Shown: one piece after another, positions 1 to 11,226 of the stretch
Position numbering within the stretch: the stretch's first letter is position 1
Layout: the number at the start of each line of letters is the position of its first letter
From: Stereum hirsutum FP-91666 SS1
Taxonomy: Eukaryota; Basidiomycota; Agaricomycetes; Russulales; Stereaceae
DNA length: 64,000 bases
Reading direction: 5' to 3'
NCBI RefSeq assembly: GCF_000264905.1
Contig: NW_006763136.1
Span: 353,934-417,933 of the forward strand
The notes under the pieces: model-generated
Told to the model about the DNA's origin: nothing
What the model saw: the letters and a program-made list of their open reading frames with translations, nothing else
Database searches by the model: none
Program-made: the position numbers and the translations under genes

Positions 1-296
1 ACGCAGGGTGAACATAGACGCACAGAATTGTGGGCTTCCGTCCTCCAGCACGTATGCCCGTAGATGAACGGACATTGAAGAATTCGGAGCAACCAGCGCT
101 GATTGAGGGCTACCTTCAGTGGCGCGCCGTCCTCCACAAAGTTCCGGATTGGGCCGACTCGGAGGGCAGCTGTTGGCGCAATTTTCAGCAGCTCTTCGAC
201 TTCGTGGTCTTCTGGTGCACTTTTACTGCTTCCAGACTGATCTTTGTCTGTTTTGACGGAGTAGAAGCCATTGTTTCCCTTCTGCTGCCTCATCAT
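1..296 (-). CDS. Unrecognised 5'-partial ORF running off the left edge
   Basis: An ATG-ATG pair at 296/293 opens a frame that stays open for about 98 codons to the left edge of the window. The predicted peptide starts MMRQQKGNNGFYSV and is polar and charged up to about residue 45 (SAPEDHEVEELLKI), then becomes mixed. The start is preceded by an A-rich context (taaaatgatg). I do not recognise a family. A + strand frame over the same interval (30-314) begins only at GTG and looks no better. It could be a real first exon or chance; the sequence to the left would decide. Confidence 0.3.
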   Translation of the reverse strand, partial: MMRQQKGNNGFYSVKTDKDQSGSSKSAPEDHEVEELLKIAPTAALRVGPIRNFVEDGAPLKVALNQRWLLRILQCPFIYGHTCWRTEAHNSVRLCSPC

Positions 297-436
297 TTTA
301 TTTTTTACGTGTGACCATTCGTGGACCGTGGTTCAGAGAGATGTAGCGCAGTCTGGCTGCCCTCGTATGTATGCATTCCCACATCATCGGCAACACTCAA
401 CAGAGCGAAGTCAGCGGAAGAATCGAGCAAATGAGA

Positions 437-2372
437 TCAATCCATGGGGACCAATGCTGTCCCCGCGCCGTTCGCCTTTAGATCCACACCGAACCTCTTT
501 AACTTCTCGAAATACTTCTGCACGCGACTGGCCACCTGTCTTGGCGTCCGTCTCCCATTCATTGCTTTTGAGATTTTGGACCAACTAAAAAATCGTGAAA
601 ATTGATGATTAGTTGGTGCCAACGGGATACAGAGATACAAGAAATGAAAGGCGTAGGATGAGAGTGGGGAAACAGATGGGCGTGACGAAATGAAAAACGT
701 ACCGATTCTTCTCCCCGTCCGGGATCTCCTGTAACAATCTCTCTAAGAGATGCTGCTCCTCGACACTCCACGCTTGTTTATACGTCTCATTCCGCGGTTT
801 ACCGTTCTTCGTCTTGCTCTTTTCGCTACCCGCCACCATCATCTCGTCTCCATCATCATCTTGTTCGACCTCCCCATCCGAAGCATCAGAGTCACCGAGA
901 GCGGAGGTGGGCGTTGGTGCAGACATAGACAAAGAGGAAATAATAGTGGTGGACGCCTTCACTTTGGATCGTTTTGAAGGACGGGTATCGTGCTGTGGTA
1001 AAGGAGATGAAGGCCGCCGTTTTGATGTCGTGCTCGATTTAAATTTCGACTTCGAGGGGACTGAGGCTGGCGATGTTTCCTGCTTTACTTTCAGCGTAAC
1101 TCTTCTTCCGCTCGTCCTGGAACCTTTCGTGATGTTCGAAGCCACCGCTACGCCCTTACTAGATGAAGACGCCACACCACTCCCAGACCCTCCACTTACA
1201 GCCAGACCATTCATGGAGATATCTACCTCCGCACTCTCGTCCTCTAAATCTCGCCTCACAAACACTCCACTCTCCTCTCCTCCCTGTCTGCCAGCCGCTC
1301 CAAGCCTACTAGCCTTCGGCAATGTCAAACCTCCCTCCCCTATCCTCCTCTTCCTCAACTCTCGAATCTTAGCCCTCTCTTGTTCTTTCGTTCGTCGTTC
1401 TTCTCTTATACGACGACGTTCGGCGCGCTCAGCCCTTCTGCGTTCACGTGCTTCCTCGTCTACGTCCTCGTCTTCGTCGGAGGAAGAGGAAGAGAGGGAC
1501 GAAGAGGACTCGTCGTCGGAGGGAGACTGTTGGAGGGCGGAGAGGAGAAGCGGGGAGTTAAGTACGGGGTCGAGGATCTTCACGCGCGCTTCGCGGACGA
1601 ATAGTTGGAGGGGTGAGAGTGGGAAGCGGTTGGGTTGGAGGTGTGACGTGACGTCCGAGTCGAAGTCGGAGGGCGGGAAAAGGGGTTGTGAGGAATGGGC
1701 GGCGTGTGCAGCGTTGAGAGTTGTGGTGAGGGTATGTAGAGGCGTCGGATCTAGGGAGTTTAGATGTGGAGTCAATGGTCAATTTATGAGCGTTTGAGGT
1801 ATGGCGAGGTGGAAGGGGCGAAAGTTCTTGTGAGATATAGGACGCGAAGGTGGGAGACGTACCAAACGTTTTGAAGAGGGGCCAGTCAATGTCCTTCGTA
1901 ATAGTATCAGCGACATTCAATTGTTCGCTGAGTTCAAGTACACCTTCGCCTTCGCACAACTAAGACCATGAATTCATTGGTGGTCAGTGAATGGACAAGG
2001 TCCCGCTGCATTCGGCGGAGGAGCTGGAGACTGAACGCACTTTGTCATCGAGGTTCTCAACAAATCCCTCGAGTTCCGAATTCGAGTTCGCCGCGTTGGC
2101 GTCCGCTCTTAACCCCCTGAGGCGCTGGATATCCGATTGGGTACGTGCGAGGAGGGTTTTCTGCGATTGTATGAAGGCCTGAAGCGCCTCGTATCTATTG
2201 ACGTTCAGGATAATAGTAGTCAGTATACAATTCAACTATAACTACTTGTCCCTATAATTGTGATGAGACGTTGAGCAACAAGTGTCCTCCGGCATAGACC
2301 ATTTGGGTGCCTAGGGCGCTGAAGAAGAAGAATGAGAAGAGAAACATACGTCTGGGCGCTCTTACTCTCCAT
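437..2372 (-). CDS. SANT/Myb-domain protein resembling ZZZ3
   Basis: Six exons (2372-2350, 2318-2280, 2194-2041, 1959-1863, 1750-703, 584-437) sum in frame to 502 aa. ATG 2372 gives MESKSAQT; a frame open further upstream has only a TTG start. The N-terminal third is helical (YEALQAFIQSQKTLLART). A basic RRAERAERRRIREERR stretch with an acidic/serine run (DDESSSSLSSSSSDEDEDVD) follows. The C-terminus is one SANT/Myb repeat: WSVEEQHLLERLLQEIPDGE, an intron, then RWSKISKAMNGRR and QVASRVQKYFEKLKRFGVDL. The QVASRVQKYFxKL signature is that of animal ZZZ3, a subunit of the ATAC histone acetyltransferase complex. No ZZ zinc finger is seen. A role as nuclear DNA- or histone-tail-binding regulator is inferred. 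The exon 2/3 junction is the least certain. Confidence 0.8.
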
Positions 2373-2909
2373 GAGCAATATAAACTTGACATTAGCGGGA
2401 GGACGGGAGACTTGGGGGCAAGTGGGTGTCAAAAGTGGACGGGGCGCGCGAGAGGCGAGGTATTTGAAGGTTTCCGAGAGGGGACGGATATTACGATTTT
2501 AGTTGGTAGTTTTCCGGAGAGGCGGAGATTGAATGTGATCGGCGGGGGGTGGCAAGGATCTGATTGGTCGCCACATGTGCGGGCCACAAGAAGCCGTACG
2601 CTTTCAGCCAATGGTGAATCTAATCATAAGTTACATGATTCAAGATGCTCGGGCGAGAGAAAGCGCGCACGAATCAAGCCGAGACTGTTACACTGATATA
2701 CAGGCGAGCCTCCTCGAGGGAGGGCCACCGAGTTTTGAGTTTTGAAATTGTTGCACAGACGGCTCGCAAGCAAAGAGTAAGCAACTCGGCCCATTCCAAC
2801 ACCTCGCTCAATATGCCATACGCATTATCCAGATCCATAGTATAAGGTATCATATAGTCCATGCCAAGTCCAGTCCAACTGCAACCATCCCACACGTCCC
2901 ACCCTCGCA
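2373..2909. other. Intergenic, 5' of the SANT gene and 3' of PIG-F
   Basis: This 537-bp stretch lies between two - strand genes, so it should hold the PIG-F 3' UTR and the SANT gene promoter. Only short non-ATG or unrecognised frames occur. I see no convincing core-promoter motif. Confidence 0.4.
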
Positions 2910-4381
2910 TTAATTCTTCTTTCCCTTCTTCTTCTCTACCTTACCGCCCTTCACACCCTTCACGTTCCCAGTATCCTCCATCTTTTGCGCCATCTCTCCC
3001 TCTCTAACCTCTTTCCATACACTCCTTATCCCGCTCCACCCTAACGCTCCCAACCCGCCCAGTACGTAACCCACGACCGCTCCGTAAGCTGTCGTGAGCG
3101 GATATGCTTGCCATGGACGGTCCCAATCGAGTGCGAGGGGGATTGTGCAGAGCCATGCGGAGGAGAGGGATGACAAGGACGGGAAAAGAAGGGCCGCTGA
3201 GGGGGCTGTTTGGGGACTATTTGAGGTGATAGAAAGTGATTGTCAGTATCAGAAACGATAGAGGCGAATGTATAGTCAGGGTGATGTAAGAGGAAAGGTG
3301 AACGACGAGACGTACCTCAACTCAGCGAATAACCTGACCCACATATCATTCCTCACAACCCTCGCGTTTGCGCTAGACCCTTCCTTACCCTTCAAAGTAT
3401 CGTCATCGACTAAAGCGAACAGGAAACACGCTGCTCTGATGGGCAACGACAATGGAAACACGGTTGTCTGGGATAGTCTTTCAAACGTGGACGATGAGAG
3501 CGACGGCGGGCCAAGTGCATATGCAGGCGTAAGAGAGGTGAGGATAGAAAGGAGGAGGGAGAGGAAGTAGGTTTGTGGGATGTGACTGTGCGGAGGTAAG
3601 CGAAGTTAGAGAAGAGCGACATGGACCGTAGAATGTAAGGAAACGTACGTCGTTATTGGTGCCCCGAAGAGGACAAGAATAACATGGTAGAAAACTGAGA
3701 CGTAGAGAGTGAATATCCACGCATTCACGAGTTCCTAGGTTCCAAACCAGTCCAGTTAGTTACCGTCACGGCCTCACAAAACAGGAGGCTTACTCTCGCC
3801 TTCCCGCTCCCTTTATTCACCTCACCGCCCTCCTTTTCCTTCTCCAACTTATTCAACCTCTCCTCAACACCACCACCGCCACCACCCATACGTCCCTCTC
3901 TGACCCACTGTCTCATCCATCCCGCCCACCAACTGACGAGAAGGCCCGAGCCAAGGATACACCAGAACAAAGTGAGCGTTGGGGAAGCAGTTAATGGTTC
4001 TACATACAATTATCACCAGTACAATGAAAAAGGAGATTTATTCAGTGAAACAGGTTGGTCATGAACAGCGTGTCAAGCGCACGTACCCAACCATGCGGCT
4101 TGCGGCCTGTCCAGTCCCCTATCCCTCTTCGGCAGACTCTCTGCAATAACCGGAATCAGGAACGAGGATCTCGGCAAAATAACCACCAAAGCTAACAAAA
4201 ACAAAGAATGAGAGAATAGCAGAGGTGGATATGCCACGGGCAGAGCATTAGGGTCTGGCACGTTGTTTATTGGGGCGACATCAGAAGATGCGATGGGTGT
4301 GGTTGTAGTTGAAGTTGGTGGGTTGTTTGAGGTCGTTATGGCAGTGCTGGGGTTGACGGTACGGGTGCGCCGAGTGGTCAT
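2910..4381 (-). CDS. GPI-anchor biosynthesis protein PIG-F/Gpi11
   Basis: Five exons (4381-4087, 3999-3794, 3734-3649, 3585-3316, 3216-2910) sum in frame to 387 aa from ATG 4381. PIG-F/Gpi11 is a multi-pass ER membrane partner of the enzymes that add ethanolamine phosphate to GPI mannoses. Seen: a Ser/Thr-rich N-terminus, hydrophobic segments around LLFSHSLFLLALVVILP, TLFWCILGSGLLVSWWAGW, FTLYVSVFYHVILVLFGAPI and TYFLSLLLSILTSLTPAYAL, and the family block LDWDRPWQAYPLT near the C-terminus followed by GAVVGYVLGGLGALGW. The tail is lysine-rich (VEKKKGKKN). It is longer than the animal protein because of the N-terminal tail and a Gly/Glu-rich loop (MGGGGGGVEERLNKLEKEKE). Introns begin GTACGT or GTAAGC. 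Confidence 0.9.
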
Positions 4382-4647
4382 CGCGTACGACGACGTGAAG
4401 AGACGAAGGCAAGCGCTGTGGGTCGCGTCGCCACACGTAATGAGTTATGAGCGGGATGCCGGCGGACAACAATTGATGCGACAGGGAATTATCAGTCTGC
4501 AAGCCAGGATCCGTGCGAGGTAAAAATCACATTTATTCGCAAAGTATTGCCACCGCCTTCGCCGCTGATGTCGTCGTCGGCGGCGTCGAACTCTGTCGGG
4601 TCAGGAAATTCCATTAGAGATAACTGACGTAAGCACGTTCAAGCAGA

Positions 4648-4885
4648 ATGTCTTCGGCGTTAGCCGATGAACTATACAGTCCACCAGCCACCCGCGCCGA
4701 GTGGCTGTCCCACGCCTTGGAAAGTATCGAGGAGAGCACCCAGGCAAGCAACGGCGCCGGCATCGACGACTTCAAGACCCAACGTATGTCGCTATCCCGT
4801 TTATTTGACATTGTCCCACATCCTCTATGAATGCAGATGGGAGAAGTGCTGACGGTCTGCTATTTTGTACAGTCTTTCTTTTCTA
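4648..4885 (+). CDS. Candidate short gene (about 50 aa) between PIG-F and RPL34
   Basis: ATG 4648 opens an acidic 45-residue exon (MSSALADELYSPPATRAEWL...GAGIDDFKTQ) that ends at a good donor, gtatgt at 4786. Joined to the acceptor at about 4872 it would end after a few residues (LFLF-stop); an alternative acceptor adds about 12 more. The peptide looks helical and soluble. I do not recognise it. It may instead be an upstream ORF or leader of RPL34, whose ATG lies about 150 bp downstream. The 3' boundary is a guess. Confidence 0.35.
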
Positions 4886-5030
4886 GCATGTAAGCCACTT
4901 CATCCACACTCCGATACATCCACACCTTGCACACCGTCGACGACGACTACCACACACCCCGAAATCTCGTCAGATCACTTCCGAGGGGCTTTCAACTGAC
5001 TGGAACTTTGGTGCCGATATAGAATTAACA

Positions 5031-5731
5031 ATGGCCCAACGTGTTACTCTCCGCAAGCGCCAGCCGTACAACACCACCTCTAACCGTCGTCGCATCGTAA
5101 AGACCCCCGGCGGTGTCCTCGTCTACCACCACATCAAAAAGCTCGCCACCGCCCCCAAGTGCGGTGACTGTGGCTCCAAGCTTGCTGGCGTGCGTCTCAT
5201 TCCCTCATCACATTCTTGAAATTATCCCAGACTCGGTTTCTGACGAATATGGGATGATTTGTGTATTGGATCGTGGTGGGCTTGGGATGGGTTGGGTGGC
5301 TGGTTGGGTGGCTGGTTGGATTCTACGGCGTGCTATCGGTCAATGGGATGGCTGGTCATGATCTATGGATGGGTCGGGTGGCGTGTGGGATATTGCCGGA
5401 TGGGTGTTGCGTGTATATAGGTCCCCGCTCTCCGCCCACGCCAATACGCCACCATCTCCAAGACGCAGAAGTCCGTCAGCAGGGCGTACGGTGGCTCGCG
5501 GTGCTCCACCTGCGTGCGTTCGCGGTACGTGTCCCTACCCCCTCGTCTTCACTCCCTCGTCTTTACCTTCAGGCTTTCCGCCCACCCCATCATCTTTGAT
5601 TTTCCTTTTTACGTTGAATACTCATCGTCTTTGTCTACCCATGCAGAGTTGTTCGTGCATTCTTGATCGAGGAGGCCAAGGTCGTCAAGAAGGTCATCAA
5701 GTCGCAGCAGAAGTCCACGGGACGCAAGTAG
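5031..5731 (+). CDS. RPL34: 60S ribosomal protein L34 (eL34)
   Basis: Three exons (5031-5189, 5421-5524, 5647-5731) give 115 aa, the normal eL34 length. It is a structural protein of the large cytosolic ribosomal subunit. Diagnostic sequence: [50 protein letters not shown], then CSTC, together giving two CxxC zinc-binding pairs. The C-terminus is basic ([14 protein letters not shown]). Introns of 231 and 122 nt begin GTGCGT and GTACGT. It is the intact member of a tandem duplication; the second copy at 13.6 kb is broken. It is convergent with NLR-A, with about 970 bp between the stop codons. Confidence 0.95.
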
Positions 5732-6700
5732 ACAGTTCTCTGTCGTCGTTCCTTGTGTCTTTCCCTTATGCCAGCCTTGTTTTGAGTCTCTCCGTTCATT
5801 GTCGCCGCCGCTATGTATGCACCCACGCAGCCACCCACATGCAATCACCATGCTTGAGCCAGATATTGCTGTTATGCACTCCGAACTTTCTGCGCTTGTG
5901 ATCCCCGCCTTTCATGGGAGGTAGGACCTAGGAACTAGCTGTGCGGGTTGGTTGGACTCGCACGCGATCTTGTAGATTGGCTCGCGGACTGTAGAAGAAG
6001 CTTTGATGATACCAAATAAACGCAATGACATGGCTGATATGACGACGCCGTAGTCCGTTTAAATCAAGAACTCCTTTCTCTGCCGAGATATTCTTTTTGA
6101 ATGTGAGTGGTACACTTGTCTAGCTTCGCGGCTACCCGAGTTCACGGTGCTGATTGATGCGATACGTGTCGTGTCCCGTTTCTGGGACGAGAGCAAAGGA
6201 TTCGTGTTCTCGTTCCCTATGCCATACAGACTGCATGCTTGTGCTAAAGTTGCCGTGCGTACTGAGATCGCAGCGGTCGTGATATACCGTTCCAACTATG
6301 TCTGGAAATGAGCGAGACAATTGCTGGCCCCGTTCGAAGTGATCGGAGGGATGTGGTCCTTAGGCAGTCATATCGTGTCTTCTCTCTGTCAAGCCATCGT
6401 GAGCTCCAAAACGGTGTATTTGTCCCGGCTCCTAATCTAACACAGTGTACATTCACTACAATTGTCGTTGTTCGAAAGGACCAACTGGTCAAAAATAGAG
6501 TGTCATATACACATGAACGTTCGGTTAATGCTATCTACAGGTCTCGACGTTGGTTCTCTCGATCCGACTGAATCCTCCGATAGCGTCCTCGTAAGAAGAG
6601 ACTACCCCTGACGATGTCAATAAAACACTGGAGGTTAGCATATTGTACTTCACACGCCTCAATGACCAGGGTCTCTCGACCAGAAAGATGGGAATGGGTG
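5732..6700. other. Convergent intergenic spacer, copy A of the duplication
   Basis: This holds the 3' flanks of RPL34 (+) and NLR-A (-). It aligns by eye over most of its length to 14245-15149, for example cgccgccgctatgtatg and gctttgatgat in both, so it lies within the duplicated block. I see no gene in it. Confidence 0.6.
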
Positions 6701-9700
6701 TCAACTCACGTCGGTTTCAGTGGTTGTGTCGGGCTGTACCGTCGTCGGGCCTACTTTAGACTCTGCCTCCAGCGTCTTTGCCTCCTTCCTATATTGCGAG
6801 GCTTCCTCGTCCTGATCTGAGGCGGACAAGCAGTCCGCTACTTGTTCAAGCGCGTCAACGAGGTCTTGTCGGAAAACGATGGGCCTCTGCGAGTGAACCA
6901 AACGATAAAGACCGAGGCTCTCCTTTGCGGCTCGTAACGCGTCTTCCTTCAAGCCGAGTCTCGAGAAATCGATAGAAGAGTTGTACAGAGATCTAGCTAG
7001 ATCATGATTGAAAGCCTCGGGACGGTCCTTGGCGAGCCGTCGGTAGATGTTGACTGCTTCCTCGACTGTTTTCAGAGCATCCTCTCGATGACCAACATCA
7101 CCAAGCCTGTTAGAGAGGTTGTTAAGAGACATTGCTAGGTCAAGGTTAAATGCCTCAGGACGGTCCTTGGCAAGCGGTCGGTAAATATTGACTGCTTCCT
7201 CAATTGCTTTCAGAGCATCCTCGTGATGACCGACATCACTAAGCCTATTAGAGAGGTTGTTAAGAGAACGGGCCAGATCAGGATTAAATGCCTTGGGACG
7301 GTCCTTGGCAAGCTGTCGGTAGATATTGACCGCCTCCTCAACTGCTTTCAGAGCGTCCTCTCGACGACCGGCATCTGTAAGATTGGCAGAGAGATTGTTC
7401 AGAGAGCTGGCCAGGTCAGGATAAAATCTCTCGGGACGATCCTTCGCGAGCTGTCGGCGGATATTGACCGCTTCCACAATTGCTTTCAGAGCATCCTCTC
7501 GACGACCGACATCATGAAGCCCGGTAGAGAGGTTGTGAAGAGAGCCGGCCAGGTCAGGATTGAATGCCTCGCGACGGTCCTTCGCGAGCTGTCGGCGGAT
7601 ATTAACCGCTTCTTCAATCACTTTCAAAGCATCCTCTCGATGACCGACATCGGTCAGCACGCTAGATAGGTTGTTATGAGACATGGCAAGATCAGGATTG
7701 AATGCCTCAGGACGGTCCTTGGCGAGCTGTCTGCGGATATCAACCGCTTCCTCAATTGCTTTCAGAGCCTCCTCTCGACGACCGACATCACCAAGCGAGT
7801 TGAAGAGATTGTTAAGAGACACGGCCAGGTCAGGATTATATGCCTCGGGACGGTCCTTGGCAAGCGGTCGGTAGATATAAACAGCTTCCTCAATTGCTTT
7901 CAGAGCGTCCTCTCGACGCCCGACATCGCTCAGACGATTTGACAATGTCCTTAGAGATGAGGCAACCTCTTTGGATGCGAGGGTGCGCCCAAATGAAGAG
8001 GTCTGTAAAGGAAGAATCATCTAATTTGATTATTGAGACTTTTTGTCAGAATCCATGCCCAAGAGAGTAAGTAAGGTAAAAACATACCGTAGCCCAGGAC
8101 CGCAACTTATCCAGTGCCGGAAATTCACCTAGCGCAGCTGCAACCTCTAACCAAGAAATAAGGCATGGCGAGAATGTGTCAAGAGGATCCAGGTATTTGT
8201 CCCAGGCTTCATCTGCTGTATCGGTGATGTGATCTATCCAGAAGCGGCAGCTGTATGCAACGGCATTCGGGACTCGGATGGTTGGAATCGGGCGGTACTG
8301 GTATTCATCCCAGGATGACGACCAACCCAGTCCAGATATTTCTTTGCTAAGCGAATTTACAAGGAGTTTAAGACATCGAAGCCCAAGGGAGCGGGAATGT
8401 TCAGCCTCGTCGATGAAGTACTCCTTTGATCGGAGAGGATCAGTCAGAAACTCGTGAAGTGTGAGGTGTAGAAGTTGGACAGGTTTGTCGTCGTCGTCGA
8501 CGTCAATGACAAACAAAGGTGACAGGACAGAGAGTGTGTCGTCGACAATATTATCATCATCCTCGCAGAGAGCCCTTAGACTCCTCTTTGAAAGTGGCTC
8601 CTTTGTGGCAACAATTGCGCCAACAACAAGACGATAGTCTTCCACAAATTGTTTGCTGGTCCAGTCATGGGGAGAGAGAACCGTGCTGTACAGCTCATCC
8701 ATCATTTTTGTTGGTGTGAGACTTGTGACATCTTGCGAGAGTATGGATTTTAGATTTTCTTTCCTGTCTCTTTTTCGCATGTTGTACTTTCCGATGAAGT
8801 CCATGACCAGCGAAATCCAAACGAAGAGACCTCCAGCTTTGTTGATCAAAGCCTTGCATTGCTCGTCCGCGGGCCATGAGGGCCCCAACTCACTATAGGA
8901 AGCAATCTTCTGCCGCTGTGTGTATACATATACTGATATGTCGGAGTGGTTCTCTTCCGAGCTAAGTTCAATGCTCGTCGTATAGACATGCGAGTATTTT
9001 GGTAGGTGGCGCATGAGTATATCTTCGGGGCGGGAGGTCAAGAGGATCCGAAATGATGATGGAAGTTTGGGAACGTGCTCGCACAGAATGGTCAAGAAAT
9101 CGCCGCTATACCCCGAACATTCGTCCAGAGCATCAATGAGAATGAGAACTCGGCGACTAGTGAAAGCTGAGGCATGACACATAATGAGCAGAGTGAACTG
9201 CTCTGCAGGCTGATCATATGCAAGGCTAGGTTTGTCCTGCAGGGAAGCGAGAACAGCTGTCCGGAAATGACGGTTTTGGATGCCTAGATCGTGTACCAAA
9301 GTGCCCACAAAGAGACGCGCATTGCACCGCTCATCAACTTTGCGGTCGAAGAAGAACGATACGACTAGCACGTTATCAAACTTTTCGCTTGCATCGCGAG
9401 CGACAGTATGTGCAAGAGCGCTTTTTCCTGCTCCTGCAGGAGCATTCAGCCAGAAGATATTCGTCGTGGCGCTGTCGCTATCCAGCCATGAATGAATCTT
9501 CTGGCGTAGAGTCGTTCGGGTCCCGTCCATGCAGGCGAGGTTCCTATTCCAATGAGCACCTTTGGCATAGGGAAGACCGACTAAGGCCTCTGTTTCAAGA
9601 GCTTTGACTGTCACACATATTCAGACATGAGAAACATCTGAGATGCAGCATTGACTCGCCTCGTTCTCGTGTATCCACTACCACCGCGGTATTGAAATTT

Positions 9701-11190
9701 TCTTTTAGCGTTTGGGTCTTGCTCCGACAATTCTTGATACGCCCCTCGATGCCGCTCACAGTCCCAAGGGCGGCGCGCCCTGTTTGTTATATTTCAGACT
9801 TAGATATACGAGCTGAATAGGTGTTTGGAAACCATGTGACTTACCGAAGAAATTATATGCCATAGATTCATCGATGAGACAAGCCCCTTCCTTAGTCAAA
9901 GCAAACACACGATCTACGATGTTTTCCCCGTTCACCGAAGGAAGATCTCGACACACCGTTGCATACGCCAGTAGCGAAGAGAGGTCCTCCACAAGTTGCC
10001 GAGAGTCCTCGTCGATTTGCTGTTGAGCTTTGGCAGTCTGGAAGAAGACAAATACTTTAGGCACGGCGATTTACATCATACCCAGAGTTCACTCACCTTG
10101 TAGACGCAGGTGATGGCAATCCAGGCGATCTTGATTATTGGATGCGTCTGTTGAGCCATGTAAGCCATCGGAGCATTATGATGGAGTTTTTGGTACCGGT
10201 ACATACCGCAGAGACCTCGTCCCCGATCTTCACCACAGCATCCAATGCACTGACCAAGCCCCCGATGATCTGCTCACCACTCAACGCCTGAGCACCGTCG
10301 ACGACATCTTGGGCCTCTGATCCGGCAGACACGATGTCATCGGCCGCTCTAAAGGCTGAAGAGGCATTCTCTCCAAGTTGTCGGCGTGCGAGAGCACGAT
10401 ACGCATTTGCGAGGCGTGACGAGGCGTCGTCGATGCCAAGATCGGCGATGGTCGTAGGCGTCGCACGGGTAATCGTAACACAAATCGACATTTTGATGAG
10501 TGGATCATCGACGCTGGGTTGCTTCAATAGGAATTCGATCCCGGCAGTATCTGATACCGTCCTTCAAGCTTCAACTTCGAGTGCAGAAACGAACGACGAC
10601 TGAGGGTGTACCTTCTGAGGCGAAATCAACCACCTTTGTTTCGTATTCTCCCATGAGATCTAAGGACAGGCCAGGGACTCTTCCGTGGAAAAGACCTCTA
10701 CGCAGAAGTCTCAGTCTCATGGTCGAGGATGGGCGCAGATTCATTCTGGAAAAACAAAGTTAAAGAGGGTTGTCAATGTTGATCTCCAGATAAGACGTAC
10801 ACTGTCAGTTTGTTATCACCCTCGAGCCATCTCGGATGTGCTGAATTCTTGATCACCTTCGCCTTCTGCGCCTCGGACTTCTGTGACGGTGCTCTGGAGA
10901 TCACGACCTCAATGCACGTGTCCGGCTGTTTCTTCTCGTCTAGACCTGACACTACCACAACATCTACATAAAGACCGAGTATATGAGCACATAGAGTACG
11001 AATGATAACTTGGAGGGGCAAAGCTTACTGGAAAGGATGGCTATGAACCCGTCGTTTCCTCCCTCACTCTGGGGCGAAAGGTGTTGCGACCTATCCAATC
11101 GATAGTGCAGTACAGAGTATCAGTAAGGCTTCACAGAAAGACTATAGAGCGAACTCACTTCGCGACGATGGCAGATTCGCTCTGAGACAT
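6701..11190 (-). CDS. NLR-A: C2-like / STAND N-terminal / NACHT / TPR receptor
   Basis: Ten exons (11190-11159, 11090-11029, 10963-10801, 10745-10612, 10550-10207, 10147-10097, 10037-9845, 9779-9660, 9607-8088, 8020-6701) sum in frame to 1312 aa. An upstream in-frame ATG at 11226 is possible. Order: a C2-like region (VVVVSGLDEKKQPDTCIEVV, HPRWLEGDNKLTV); a helical STAND N-terminal region; NACHT with Walker A APAGAGKSA, Walker B VLILIDALDE and sensor-like RILLTSRPEDI; then TPR units. Fungal NLRs are ATP-switch receptors implicated in non-self recognition; the ligand here is unknown. The donor after exon 8 is GC rather than GT (9659-9658). A 61-nt intron (10551-10611) has no counterpart in NLR-B. 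At the 3' end a conserved GTGAGT could splice to further codons; I used the stop at 6701. Confidence 0.85.
6809..7912 (-). repeat. TPR-encoding array, 8 x 138 bp (NLR-A)
   Basis: Eight head-to-tail 138-bp units encode 46-residue TPRs of the consensus EDALKAIEEAVNIYRQLAKD, RPEAFNPDLAxSLNNLS, xLxDVGRR. Units 1-7 are nearly alike in DNA: the tcctctcgatgacc phase recurs at about 7080, 7218, 7356, 7494, 7632 and so on. Unit 8 (EDALRAAKESLGLYRLVHSQ) is divergent and matches the terminal unit of NLR-B. The pattern resembles kinesin-light-chain-type TPRs. Confidence 0.9.
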
Positions 11191-11226
11191 GGGTTTGGAC
11201 AACATGTAGAGCCTTCGATAGGACAT

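Noticed and set aside
341..400. tRNA-like A-box (tgtagcgcagtctggctgccc)
   Set aside because: No matching acceptor stem, anticodon arm or B-box (GGTTCGAATCC) follows; at best a chance or eroded fragment.
814..1797. 327-codon + strand ORF
   Set aside because: Antisense shadow of the SANT gene's large low-complexity exon; the opposite strand has the splice structure and the SANT motif.
6809..7912. Regular 138-bp repeats as a possible CRISPR or satellite
   Set aside because: Units are contiguous coding TPRs with no unique spacers; the context is eukaryotic.
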